Of a DNA stretch of 64,000 bases, positions 25,180 through 33,677 are shown piece after piece (the first letter of the stretch is position 1; every line of letters starts with the position of its first letter). The position numbers and the translations under genes are program-made. The stretch is from Lachnospiraceae bacterium (GTDB lineage: Bacteria > Bacillota > Clostridia > Lachnospirales > Lachnospiraceae). Below the pieces are notes generated by a model that ran no database searches, was not told the origin of the DNA, and saw nothing but the letters and a program-made list of their open reading frames with translations. Location of the stretch: contig CAJTCH010000005.1 in the NCBI GenBank assembly GCA_910574715.1, positions 1 to 64,000 on the forward strand, written 5' to 3'.

Positions 25180-25359
25180 ATGTCAACACTAGCGCAATAT
25201 TTAAAGAAAAATAAAGAACACGCATATTCCTTTGCAACTGCTAATACTAAATACGATAAACAAGGACGCCCTGTAATCTCAAAGGAAGACGAATGGGTAG
25301 ATGAGTCAGAGTGGAATGAATTGTACGATATGTTAAAATTTCAAAAAAAGGTGGAATAA
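25180..25359 (+). CDS. Putative antitoxin of a PemK/MazF-like pair
   Basis: The 59-residue product (MSTLAQYLKKNKEHAYSFAT, then a charged, acidic C-terminus DEWVDESEWNELYDML) is small and acidic, has AGGAGG eight bases upstream, and ends one base before the start of a PemK-like toxin gene. Size, charge and coupling fit an antitoxin; I do not recognise a DNA-binding fold. It is therefore named by context. Confidence 0.6.
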   Translation: MSTLAQYLKKNKEHAYSFATANTKYDKQGRPVISKEDEWVDESEWNELYDMLKFQKKVE

Positions 25360-25360
25360 T

Positions 25361-25705
25361 ATGGGAAAATTTTTCGAAGGCGAAGTGTGGTTTGTAGGAT
25401 TTCCTTTAGAAGAAGATCATTCTCAGATCATCAACAGACCGGTCGTTGTATTGGACGAAGATCAATTAGGCGTTCTTTCTGTGAAAATAACAAAACATAA
25501 GATACGATATAATGACCCTTATGATACTCCTATTTTGTATTGGCAGCAAGCAAATCTGAGATTAGCCTCCACAGCAAGAGTATCAAAGGTAATGAATCTA
25601 CAACCAGACGATTTTATTTTTAAGATAGGAGAACTACATCCTGATGATTTAGATAGGATAGAAGAATTATATATCCATTTCATGGATGGAACATTGCCAG
25701 ATTAA
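25361..25705 (+). CDS. PemK/MazF-family toxin
   Basis: The 114-residue protein starts GKFFEGEVWFVGFPLEEDHSQ and continues NRPVVVLDEDQLGVLSVKITKH, the beta-barrel start of PemK/MazF-like mRNA endoribonucleases. The C-terminal DLDRIEELYIHFMDG is a likely helix. It is coupled to the small acidic gene upstream. The pair lies in a patch of decayed mobile DNA, as is common for such modules. Confidence 0.75.
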   Translation: MGKFFEGEVWFVGFPLEEDHSQIINRPVVVLDEDQLGVLSVKITKHKIRYNDPYDTPILYWQQANLRLASTARVSKVMNLQPDDFIFKIGELHPDDLDRIEELYIHFMDGTLPD

Positions 25706-25783
25706 TATCATATTCTAACAGTCGATTAGTCCATTTATTTCTTGAAATATCTTCATTAATTCACGTAACTACAAAGATGCACA

Positions 25784-25885
25784 CAAAAAAGGATAACACC
25801 AAAATATAGTAACTGTACAACCCAAAGCCGCGCGGCCGCCAAATGTGCATGCAAGCATGCTCACTTGGCTCTTTCTTCTTATCCC
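25784..25885 (-). ncRNA. Candidate structured RNA or complex terminator after the AI-2E gene
   Basis: On the minus strand GGATAA (25879-25884) can pair with TTATCC (25791-25796), which is followed by TTTTTT. The enclosed sequence forms a large hairpin (GCCAAGTGAGCATGC / GCATGCACATTTGGC) and a small GCC-GCGC-GGC hairpin. It starts nine bases after the AI-2E stop. It may just be a branched terminator; the amount of enclosed structure makes a conserved RNA possible. Parts (CATGCxTGCATG, ATTTGGC, GGCTTTGG) resemble the riboswitch at 29771-29938. Confidence 0.45.
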
Positions 25886-25893
25886 GCCGTCAT

Positions 25894-27060
25894 CTATATC
25901 TTCTCCACCTCTTCCGGCGTTATCTCCCTCTGCTTTAATTTTAAGTACACAACCTCCCTGAACAGCGCGTAGATCACTGACACAACCGGAATAAATATCA
26001 GCATTCCTACCACGCCCATCAGGCTGCCGCCCAGACTGACCGCCGCCAGCACCCAGATCGAAGGCAGTCCCACCGACCCTCCTACAACATGAGGATAGAT
26101 CAGATTCCCCTCCACCTGCTGCAGCACAAGGAAGAGGATCACGAATATCAGCGCCTTCACCGGATCTTCTATAAAGATCAGGAATACGCCCACCCCGCAG
26201 CCTATGAACGCGCCGAATATCGGGATCAATGCGGTAAATGCGATCACGATCCCCACAAGCAGTGCATACGGAAGCTGCAGCACCGCCATGGAGACTACGA
26301 ACATACTTCCCAGTATGATCGCCTCCACACACTGCCCGGTGAGAAAGCTTGAAAATGTATTGTACGTCAGAGACAGCACCTCAAGCGCAGCCTCTCCGCG
26401 CCCTCTCCTGACAAATGCGAACAGCACCTTCTTCGCCTGCAGCCCTAGCTTCTCCTTCTGAAGCAGGATATAGATTGCGAATACGAACGCAATGAAGAAC
26501 GTCGTGATCGCGCTTACGATACTTTTCGCCGCCGTGATCGTTGAGTCCAGCACGCTTCCGGCGCCGTTCTTGAAGAAGTCAAGCCCCGCTTCCATGATCT
26601 TATTCCAATCGAATTCAAGATCATTCACCCAATCCATGATATCCTTGTTATTGTGAAATATATCCTCTGCCCATTCCTGCACTTTGGGGATGAACTCCTG
26701 AATACTCGTACCCAGATTGGCAAACGTATTACCCAACTGCGGAATCAGTACAAACATCACAACCGCCACGATCCCGATCACGCCGAATACCACGATCAGC
26801 ATACTGACCGGACGGGCGATCTTACACATATATTTCCTGCCCTTAATCTTACCCTCGTCAAACAGATGGCGCTGCACAAAATTCATCGGCACATTCAGCA
26901 CGAACGCGATCGCACCTCCAAGAACAAAGGGAAATATAATGTGAAACACAAAGGCCAAAGCCCCCACCACAACATCATATTTCCACAGGCACGCCGTAGT
27001 CAGCGCCGTAAATACGATCAAACCTCTGATCTTCCTCACCGTCTCATTACTTAATTCCAT
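25894..27060 (-). CDS. AI-2E family transporter
   Basis: The 388-residue membrane protein has about seven helices and the family motifs in the C-terminal half: YNTFSSFLTGQCVEAIILG, ALLVGIVIAFTALIPIFGA and QQVEGNLIYPHVVGGSVGLP. The family is named for a proposed autoinducer-2 exporter, but members include sodium-proton antiporters and others. GCGGAGGT lies upstream, and the gene begins 29 bases after the P-type ATPase stop, so both are likely under the Mn2+ riboswitch. This raises the possibility of an ion-linked role. Confidence 0.88.
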   Translation of the reverse strand: MELSNETVRKIRGLIVFTALTTACLWKYDVVVGALAFVFHIIFPFVLGGAIAFVLNVPMNFVQRHLFDEGKIKGRKYMCKIARPVSMLIVVFGVIGIVAVVMFVLIPQLGNTFANLGTSIQEFIPKVQEWAEDIFHNNKDIMDWVNDLEFDWNKIMEAGLDFFKNGAGSVLDSTITAAKSIVSAITTFFIAFVFAIYILLQKEKLGLQAKKVLFAFVRRGRGEAALEVLSLTYNTFSSFLTGQCVEAIILGSMFVVSMAVLQLPYALLVGIVIAFTALIPIFGAFIGCGVGVFLIFIEDPVKALIFVILFLVLQQVEGNLIYPHVVGGSVGLPSIWVLAAVSLGGSLMGVVGMLIFIPVVSVIYALFREVVYLKLKQREITPEEVEKI

Positions 27061-27089
27061 ACAAACCTCCGCACCAGTACGATCTCATA

Positions 27090-29639
27090 CTAATTTTTCA
27101 TCATTTTAAGAAACTGTATCACCGGCAGATTCAAAAACGCCAGCGCGTACATTGTTAACAGCTGTCCCGAACTCAGGTCAGCCACCTTGAATATCCCATG
27201 CAGCCCCGGAAGGAGAAGAACCCCCGTGATCAGCGCCGCACCCACAAGAAATGCACCTATTAAATACACATTATTACATATTGCCGGTGAAAATACAACC
27301 GGTCTGGATGATTTACAGTTGAAGCCATGCGCCAGACGGCTCAGGCATAATGTCCCGAATGCCATCGTACCCGCGATCTTTGCATCACCGGTCCGGTATC
27401 CGATCAGAAATGCAATCACCGTCAACGCCCCGATACATAATCCTTCCGTCCCGATACTCAGCAGATAATCCTTCGTCAGGATGGACTCCTTCATAGCCCT
27501 TGGCTTCTGTTCCATAACCTCCGCCCTGTGCGGTTCAAGTCCCAGCGCAATTGCCGGAAGGCTGTCTGTCAGAAGATTGATAAAGAGCAGATGCACAGGC
27601 TCGAACGGCACCGGAAGTCCAGCAACAGAAGCGAATAATACCGCCAGGATCGCGGCAAAATTACCTGATAACAAGAACTGGATCGCATTCTTGATATTCT
27701 GGTAAATATTCCTTCCGTTCTCCACCGCCTTGATGATCGTAGCAAAATTATCATCCGTCAGCACCATGGCAGCCGCATCTTTCGATACCTCGCTTCCCGT
27801 GATACCCATGGCGACGCCGATATCCGCCTGCTTAAGCGCCGGTGCGTCATTGACGCCGTCCCCTGTCATTGCCACGATATTTCCCTTATCCTGCCATGCA
27901 CGCACGATCCGTATCTTGTGCTCCGGGGATACTCTGGCGTACACCGAGATTCCCTCCACGAACTCCTGAAGCTCCTGGTCCGTCATATTCTCAATAACAG
28001 CGCCCTCGCAGGCCTCTGAATCATCCTTAAGTATGCCGATCCGTTTCGCGATCGCCGCCGCCGTCACCTTATGGTCGCCCGTGATCATAACCGGCTTGAT
28101 GCCCGCCTGGATGCATCTGCCGACAGCCTCCTTCGATTCCTCCCGCGGCGGGTCCATCATAGCGATCAGCCCCAAAAACGTCAGATCTTCTTCATCCTCC
28201 AGGGATATCTCCCGCTCCCCATCAAGCTCCTTATAGGCAAATGCAAGGACACGCAGGCCGTCTCGGGAGAATTCCAAATTCTGCCGCTCTATCTCATCTC
28301 TGTCTTCCTGAGTGATTCCGGCCATCCGGTCCAATAACATATCCACAGCGCCCTTTACGACCGCAACATTCCGCTTACAGTTAATATCCGTCTGCTCTTT
28401 GCCGTCATCCTCCGGCAGCCGCATCCTGTGCACCGTAGACATCCGCTTCCTGTCACTGTCAAAAGGCAGCTCCGAAAGCCTTGGGTAACGCCGTCTCACC
28501 TCCGCCACATTTACCCCAAGCTGCTGTGCCAGATTGATCAGCGCCGTCTCTGTCGGATCTCCGATCTCTGCCCCGTCCTCATTCGTAGAATCGTTGCAAA
28601 GGATGCTGAAGCGAAGAAGCAGCTCTTGGCTGCGGCTGTTAAGGTCAATCTCTTCGGCCGGTATCCGCCTTCCATCCACATAGTAATACTCTGCCGTCAT
28701 CTTATTCTGTGTCAGCGTCCCTGTCTTATCCGAGCAAATGACCGACACGCTGCCAAGTCCTTCCACAGCCTGAAGCTTCCTCACGATCGCATGCTCTTTT
28801 GCCATCTTCTGCGTTCCGAAGGACAGCACGATCGTGACGATAGAGCTCAGCGCCTCGGGAATCGCCGCTACCGCAAGCGCTACCGCGAATAAAAACGCGT
28901 CCACCGCAGAACCGCCGCGCAGAATATTCATCCCAAAGAGAATCCCACAGAAGACCAGTATGATGACCGATAATTTCTTGCCGAATTCATCCAGACTCAC
29001 CTGGAGCGGGGTCCGTTTTTCCGATGCGGTCTTGATCAGCCTGGCGATCCTGCCGACCTCTGTCTCCATCCCGATCGCCGTCACTACGCAGGTGCCTCTC
29101 CCGTAAGTGACAAAACTTCCCGAGAATACCCTGTTCGTCTGATCTCCGATCGCTGCGTCTGCGGGTACATCCTCTAACGATTTCTCCACAGGAAGACACT
29201 CTCCTGTCAGGGCGCTCTCGTCCGTCTTAAGGCTTGCACAGCTAATCAGCTGCCCATCCGCCGGGATACAGTCTCCCGTTTCGATCACCACTTCATCACC
29301 GATCGTAACCTCCCTGGCGGGAATCTGCACCAGCGTCCCGTCCCTCACCACCTTCGCGGCAGGCGCCGACAGCTTCTTTAATCCGTTTAGAGACTGTTCC
29401 GCCTTAACCGTCTGCACCGTACCAAGGACCGCATTCATCGTGATCACCACGAAGATCACTGCCGCACTCTCGGCGTCCCCTAGGAATCCTGATACCACCG
29501 CTGCAATAATAAGGATGATCACAAGAAAATCCTTGAATTGCTCCAGAAATATCTGTAAAACACTCTTCTTTTTCCCCTCTGTCAGCTCATTGTATCCGTA
29601 CCGCTCTTGATTCTTTCTTGCCTGTTCACTCGTCAGCAT
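27090..29639 (-). CDS. P-type cation ATPase (Ca2+/Mn2+ exporter type)
   Basis: The 849-residue P2-type ATPase has the phosphorylation site SDKTGTLTQNKM, TGES-type loop (DESALTGECLPV), the ion-site PEALSS in helix M4, nucleotide-site KGAVDMLL, MITGDHKVTAAAIA and hinge AMTGDGVNDAPALKQADIG, and a C-terminal cation ATPase domain. All catalytic motifs are intact. It exports a divalent cation; the upstream yybP-ykoY riboswitch points to Mn2+. I start at 29639 (MLTSEQ), because GAGAGGAA then has an eight-base spacing; an ATG six bases earlier also exists. Confidence 0.92.
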   Translation of the reverse strand: MLTSEQARKNQERYGYNELTEGKKKSVLQIFLEQFKDFLVIILIIAAVVSGFLGDAESAAVIFVVITMNAVLGTVQTVKAEQSLNGLKKLSAPAAKVVRDGTLVQIPAREVTIGDEVVIETGDCIPADGQLISCASLKTDESALTGECLPVEKSLEDVPADAAIGDQTNRVFSGSFVTYGRGTCVVTAIGMETEVGRIARLIKTASEKRTPLQVSLDEFGKKLSVIILVFCGILFGMNILRGGSAVDAFLFAVALAVAAIPEALSSIVTIVLSFGTQKMAKEHAIVRKLQAVEGLGSVSVICSDKTGTLTQNKMTAEYYYVDGRRIPAEEIDLNSRSQELLLRFSILCNDSTNEDGAEIGDPTETALINLAQQLGVNVAEVRRRYPRLSELPFDSDRKRMSTVHRMRLPEDDGKEQTDINCKRNVAVVKGAVDMLLDRMAGITQEDRDEIERQNLEFSRDGLRVLAFAYKELDGEREISLEDEEDLTFLGLIAMMDPPREESKEAVGRCIQAGIKPVMITGDHKVTAAAIAKRIGILKDDSEACEGAVIENMTDQELQEFVEGISVYARVSPEHKIRIVRAWQDKGNIVAMTGDGVNDAPALKQADIGVAMGITGSEVSKDAAAMVLTDDNFATIIKAVENGRNIYQNIKNAIQFLLSGNFAAILAVLFASVAGLPVPFEPVHLLFINLLTDSLPAIALGLEPHRAEVMEQKPRAMKESILTKDYLLSIGTEGLCIGALTVIAFLIGYRTGDAKIAGTMAFGTLCLSRLAHGFNCKSSRPVVFSPAICNNVYLIGAFLVGAALITGVLLLPGLHGIFKVADLSSGQLLTMYALAFLNLPVIQFLKMMKN

Positions 29640-29734
29640 ATACATTTCCTCTCTTTCTTCTCACTTTTTCAGAAATATACTGTGTATAGAAGTCTCCTAG
29701 TTTTAGCATTCCCATATTGGGTATATTTGAATAC

Positions 29735-29781
29735 AAAAAGAGACCCCTATTGCATATGAAAATATGCAATAAAAGTCTCAC
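29735..29781 (-). terminator. Riboswitch-linked intrinsic terminator
   Basis: On the minus strand GAGAC...ATTGCATAT pairs with ATATGCAAT...GTCTC around a TTTTC loop and is followed by TTTTT. The 5' arm is shared with the end of the riboswitch (GTGAGACTTTT), so Mn2+ binding would compete with termination. Confidence 0.85.
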
Positions 29782-29938
29782 CATTTCATTACGATACGGA
29801 TGACTGCTGTACCGGCCATCGTACTGACGACATCGTAAACGCCCCGGATCCAAAGCCCCTCAGCAACAGCCAAATATCCATGCAGGCATGGCTGCTTCGC
29901 GGGAATGATCCTCTTAAGACGCAAGTTACTCCCTTTTA
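29771..29938 (-). promoter_or_regulatory. yybP-ykoY manganese riboswitch
   Basis: Minus strand, 5' end: AAAGGGAGTAACTTGC matches the conserved AAAGGGGAGTAGC start of the yybP-ykoY class; 3' end: GGTGAGACTTTTATTG matches the conserved closing strand. Between lie the expected hairpins (CAGCCATGC..GCATGG..TTGGCTG) and the CAGTCATCCG segment. This class senses Mn2+ and turns on exporters. An intrinsic terminator overlaps its 3' strand, and a P-type ATPase gene follows 95 bases downstream, the classical target. Confidence 0.85.
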
Positions 29939-29947
29939 CTTGTTTCT

Positions 29948-29977
29948 AATATATACCATCCATCACGCTTCTGTCAA
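29948..29977 (-). promoter_or_regulatory. Promoter of the ATPase/AI-2E operon
   Basis: Minus strand TTGACA (29972-29977) and TATATT (29948-29953) with 18-base spacing lie immediately upstream of the riboswitch. Confidence 0.65.
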
Positions 29978-29992
29978 TATTTTTTCAATTTA

Positions 29993-30643
29993 TCATTCCA
30001 GCTCCTCGTTCTTAAGCCGCTTGATCGTCAGCATATAGTGATCTGAAATCGCGTTGCAGATAGCCTCAACATCCCGAGTCTTACAGATATCGACCAATTC
30101 TCTGTGGATCGGATATTGTCTCTCCAGGACCGTCTGCTTGTCCACAAATCCCGCGTTACAGCTTAAGATCTCGCCGTATTCCTGATCCTGCCATGCTTTC
30201 TTAAGGCGTGCAAGACCTGCTTTCTCTATAATGACCTCGTGAAGCATGCACCCATAGGAAACTATCTTGCTATAATTCTCTATGGTCAGATTCTTCATCA
30301 ATTCCAGAGCTTCTTCCATCCTTGCGATCTCTTCGTCCGTGAACTGCGCTTCATACAGACGGACAGCGATCATCTCATAATTCGAACGGAGCAGATATGT
30401 CTCATAGACATCCTGTATGGTAATCTCCCGCACAGAACAGCCCACATTCCTGGTATATTCAACCATTCCCTCCTGCTCCAACTGCCGAAGGGCTTCCCGT
30501 ATCGGACCCCTGCTCACTCCCAGCTCATCCGAGAGATCCTGCTCAATGATCCTCATTCCCGGAGTCAACTCCTGATTCAGGATCTTAAGCCGGATCTCTT
30601 CTGATACATTTTCACGCAATGTCTTGAATGCCAATTTTCCCAT
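29993..30643 (-). CDS. GntR-family regulator (FadR/FCD subgroup)
   Basis: The 216-residue regulator has the GntR winged helix (IRLKILNQELTPGMRIIEQDLSDELGVSRGPIREALRQLEQEG in segments) and an all-helical FCD ligand domain (about 85-210) with the acid/histidine metal-site pattern (YGCMLHEVIIEKA, AICNAISDHYMLTI). Such regulators often control sugar-acid or related catabolism. It has its own promoter and lies just downstream of the symporter-kinase gene; the ligand is unknown. Confidence 0.88.
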   Translation of the reverse strand: MGKLAFKTLRENVSEEIRLKILNQELTPGMRIIEQDLSDELGVSRGPIREALRQLEQEGMVEYTRNVGCSVREITIQDVYETYLLRSNYEMIAVRLYEAQFTDEEIARMEEALELMKNLTIENYSKIVSYGCMLHEVIIEKAGLARLKKAWQDQEYGEILSCNAGFVDKQTVLERQYPIHRELVDICKTRDVEAICNAISDHYMLTIKRLKNEELE

Positions 30644-30691
30644 AAGCAGTCCTTTCCCGCCTGATTACTATTTATCATCACCTGTTCCGCT

Positions 30692-30720
30692 ATTTTATCA
30701 TTTTACCATAGCAGAGTCAA
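30692..30720 (-). promoter_or_regulatory. Promoter of the GntR gene
   Basis: Minus strand TTGACT (30715-30720) and TAAAAT (30692-30697) are spaced by 17 bases, about 50 bases upstream of the GntR start. Confidence 0.6.
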
Positions 30721-30783
30721 TAAGGGAGATGCTGATATCTCAGAAAAACCGGGAAAAATGACCTTCCGCCTGTCAGATCTCTT

Positions 30784-32892
30784 CTATATCTGTTGTTCTT
30801 TTTTCCTTACATAGTCAAGGATCATCTGCACGGCGCCCTCAACTCCTGTCTTGCCTACATTGACGACCATATCATAACATTTCGGATCGTTTCTTTTCGT
30901 TCCCGTATACCGCAGATAATATTCATTCCTCTTCTCGTCGCGTTCCTTAAGTTCTGCAAGCGTCTGACCCTGATAATATTCCTGCCCTTCTTTTTCTCTG
31001 TAATCGTCATCCGCATAGATAAAGAATGAATACGTGTGCGGCAGCTTGGCCAATACGAAGTTCGCGCACCGTCCAAGGAAGATCCCCGGCTCTTTCTTCG
31101 CGAGCTTCAGGATCAGCCTGCTCTGCTCCTCGAATACTCTGGTATCCACAACATCTTCCGCAACTCCCGCGCCCGGCATGGAATACGGGGAAAATGTCAG
31201 CGTCTCTCCTTCATTATAGGAATCCAGATATTTCTGGAGATTCTCAATACTTGCAGATTCCATACCGAATCTTTCGCCCAGCATACAGATGATCTGCCTG
31301 TCATATACCCGGCACTTAAGCTCCTTTGCCAATGCCTCCGCAATCTTCCTTCCGCTTGCACCGTAGAGACGGCCGATGGCTATATTGATCTGATTGCTGT
31401 ACTTACCTGACTCGCCTGCCAAACCGCCATGCTGCGCCGAATCCAAGTCATCCGCCAGTTCAGGCGCTTCGGCGTCTGCTTTGCCTTCTCTTGCGATCAG
31501 CTCTCTCATCATCTGATCATATTTCTTATCAAGCCTGTAGCATAATGCAATCAGGAACATGAGCAGCCAGATCGCGATCGGCACATACAGGTAGAAGCCC
31601 TTGATCACCGCGATCGCCTCAGCCGTCTGCTCTGCCGCCGTGGCCTTCAATCCGTCGAATGCCGCCCTGGACAGAATACTTCCCATTATTGCAGATGTGA
31701 AGCCTGATCCTGCCTTCTGCCCCATACTCATGGATGAGAACATCAGCCCTTCGATACGAAGCCCTGTCTTCCATTGTCCGTATTCTATGGCGTCGCTTGG
31801 AAGAGAATACTGCACCCCGTAGAACGGGGCGATTCCGAATCCCCTCATGATACAGGTGAGGACTCCCAGAGGTATACTGGTAATATTCATCAGGAACAGA
31901 AGCTGTCCGGCAACACCAAGAATACAGCCCGCACAGATCAGGTTCCGTTTCCCGAACTTCGGAAGCAGCTTCGGAAGCAAAGCGATCCCGACGATCGTCG
32001 CGATCTTCTCGGATGCTGACAGCGGCATAACAAGATCAACGTCATTTAACACATACTGACAGTAATAAGTAAGATCCGTTCCGATAATGATCTGATATAC
32101 CGTATAGAACAGCATCAGCCCCAACGCGATCAGGAAATACGGATTGCTTACCGTGGCCTTAAGCGCCGTCCAGAACGGAATATTATCCTTGCTCTTCTGC
32201 GCCGTCTGCACCCGTTCCGTACAGGTCGCGTAGGTATTCAGCAGTACGAATACCGAGATGACTGCGTATACGGCCGTTACAAGAATCCACGCTGCCTGCT
32301 CATTGCCGATCAGCGCCGCAACCTTATTGATCAGAGGCAGCGTAAATGCCGTAATGACCATACTTGCCGTAATAGACAGGATCATACGAATATTGCAGAT
32401 CACATCCCGCTCTCTCCTGTCACGGCTCATCAGCGATCCCAGCGCATGGAACGGCTGGCTGATCGCCGTATACACAACGGTATTCATGATGTTATAGGTC
32501 ACAAAGGCATAGACGACCTTGCCCTTCGGCCCCATGCCCGGCATCGTAAAGAGCACGATAGCAGCCAATGCATAGGGCACCGCAAGCCTCAGTATCCATA
32601 TCCTTGATTTCCCGTATTTGGAGTGAGTCCGATCGATGATGGTTCCCATCAGCACATCTGAGAATCCGTCGAATACACGGGACACCAGCATGATCATCCC
32701 CACAGAACCGGCGGATATGCCGACCACATTGGTATAGAAGTAGATCAACAGTGTCGTCGTCATCGTGTACATCAGCGTCAGAGCCGGGTCGCCGAAACAG
32801 TACGCCAGCTTTTCAGACATGGGCACCTTGATGAACTCATCCATATCTTTATTCTTTTGTTTATAATTCAATAGTTCCGCTACTGATTTCAT
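30784..32892 (-). CDS. GPH-family sugar symporter fused to a cytidylate-kinase-like domain
   Basis: Residues about 1-455 are a 12-helix GPH (glycoside-pentoside-hexuronide:cation) symporter with MSEKLAYCFGDPALTLMYTM, DRTHSKYGKSRIWILR and QKAGSGFTSAIMGSIL motifs. After a charged linker (about 456-498) a second domain follows: INIAIGRLYGASGRKIAEAL (P-loop-like), VYDRQIICML, FLGRCANFVL, and RNEYYLRYTGTKRNDPKCYD up to the end at 702. This is the cytidylate-kinase-like family (PF13189), complete by its motifs. The frame is continuous. The paralogue fragment at 46211-46666 stops exactly where the linker starts, so the kinase part is an addition. The role of the fusion is unknown. Confidence 0.85.
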   Translation of the reverse strand: MKSVAELLNYKQKNKDMDEFIKVPMSEKLAYCFGDPALTLMYTMTTTLLIYFYTNVVGISAGSVGMIMLVSRVFDGFSDVLMGTIIDRTHSKYGKSRIWILRLAVPYALAAIVLFTMPGMGPKGKVVYAFVTYNIMNTVVYTAISQPFHALGSLMSRDRRERDVICNIRMILSITASMVITAFTLPLINKVAALIGNEQAAWILVTAVYAVISVFVLLNTYATCTERVQTAQKSKDNIPFWTALKATVSNPYFLIALGLMLFYTVYQIIIGTDLTYYCQYVLNDVDLVMPLSASEKIATIVGIALLPKLLPKFGKRNLICAGCILGVAGQLLFLMNITSIPLGVLTCIMRGFGIAPFYGVQYSLPSDAIEYGQWKTGLRIEGLMFSSMSMGQKAGSGFTSAIMGSILSRAAFDGLKATAAEQTAEAIAVIKGFYLYVPIAIWLLMFLIALCYRLDKKYDQMMRELIAREGKADAEAPELADDLDSAQHGGLAGESGKYSNQINIAIGRLYGASGRKIAEALAKELKCRVYDRQIICMLGERFGMESASIENLQKYLDSYNEGETLTFSPYSMPGAGVAEDVVDTRVFEEQSRLILKLAKKEPGIFLGRCANFVLAKLPHTYSFFIYADDDYREKEGQEYYQGQTLAELKERDEKRNEYYLRYTGTKRNDPKCYDMVVNVGKTGVEGAVQMILDYVRKKEQQI

Positions 32893-32926
32893 AATTTTTC
32901 CTCATATTTGAAGCAATCCCTGCGGA

Positions 32927-33090
32927 CTAGTACATCATTGCATTAATCTTGAAGTAATAGTGCTTGATATTCGTGTCAGCTGTGCGTCTACGAACCGACG
33001 GTGTAGCGGGCTACATCTAGGTTCGAAGGCGTGCAGATGGCATGGATAGCAAGTGCTTATTACTCGAGAATTAATGTAATGATGTACTAG
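32927..33090. repeat. TA-flanked palindromic MITE-like element 2
   Basis: Arms at 32927-32947 and 33070-33090 match in 20 of 21 positions (CTAGTACATCATTG...), and the similarity extends inward (CTTGAAGTAATAGTGCTT against AAGTGCTTATTACTCGAG). A central CGACGGTGTAGC..GCTACATC hairpin lies inside. The unit between TA dinucleotides (32928-32929 and 33088-33089) is 158 bp. Its end TAGTACATCATTGCATTAAT matches the adjacent IS630 end in 16 of 20 positions, so it is probably a non-autonomous relative. It lies between the iolH-like and symporter genes. Confidence 0.7.
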
Positions 33091-33182
33091 TACAGCATTG
33101 TTTAAATAATAATGAATAAATGTTGCTTTTTTATTGTAGTCGGTGCATAATAATTCTATCACTAAAGAATGGATGGATTACT

Positions 33183-33677
33183 ATGCGAAGGAAAACAATT
33201 GATACTATCCCGGTTTTATCTGATGCCATGAAAAATATATTATCTGCTTTTTCAAAAAGCCGCTCCCTTCCGTCAGGACTGGTCAAAAGAGCCAGCATTG
33301 TCCTGCTTGCGTCACAGGGGGAACTCAATCAAAATATTTCATCACAAGTAGGGCTTCATTATAATAATGTTGCCACTTGGCGCAACCGGTTCCTCGCGGC
33401 GCTCCCAGCCTTGCGGAAGATTGAAACGGATGCCCCGGAAAAGCTTGGAGATGAGATACAGGCAGTCCTGTCCGATAAAAAGCGTCCCGGTGCCCCGGCT
33501 GTTTTTACACCGGACCAGATCATGCGGATCATCGACCTTGCCTGCAACAGCCCAAATGATTTTGGGTACGAAGTAAGCCAGTGGAGCCTCCCGCTGTTAG
33601 TGGCAGAAATTAAAAAGCAGGGGATAGCAGCACAGATTTCTGAGAAATCTGTCAGCCGTTTTTTAAAAATGAGGTAG
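33183..33677 (+). CDS. IS630 transposase, frame A (DNA-binding part)
   Basis: The 164-residue frame (MRRKTIDTIPVLSDAMKNIL...) carries the helix-turn-helix regions of IS630 transposases (LVKRASIVLLASQGELNQNISSQVGLHYNNVATWRNRF in segments; then GAPAVFTPDQIMRIIDLACN). It ends FLKMR-stop. The heptamer T TTA AAA at 33662-33668, in the right phase, is a canonical -1 slippery site; slipping there continues into frame B as FLKNEVDLHPHKIRYWL, the expected family sequence. The start is uncertain: the ATG at 33183 has only a weak GGATGG upstream. Confidence 0.85.
   Translation: MRRKTIDTIPVLSDAMKNILSAFSKSRSLPSGLVKRASIVLLASQGELNQNISSQVGLHYNNVATWRNRFLAALPALRKIETDAPEKLGDEIQAVLSDKKRPGAPAVFTPDQIMRIIDLACNSPNDFGYEVSQWSLPLLVAEIKKQGIAAQISEKSVSRFLKMR

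Noticed and set aside
25769-26332. Minus-strand 187-codon frame overlapping the AI-2E gene
   Set aside because: Gly/Arg/Asp-rich frame-shifted shadow of the AI-2E coding sequence.
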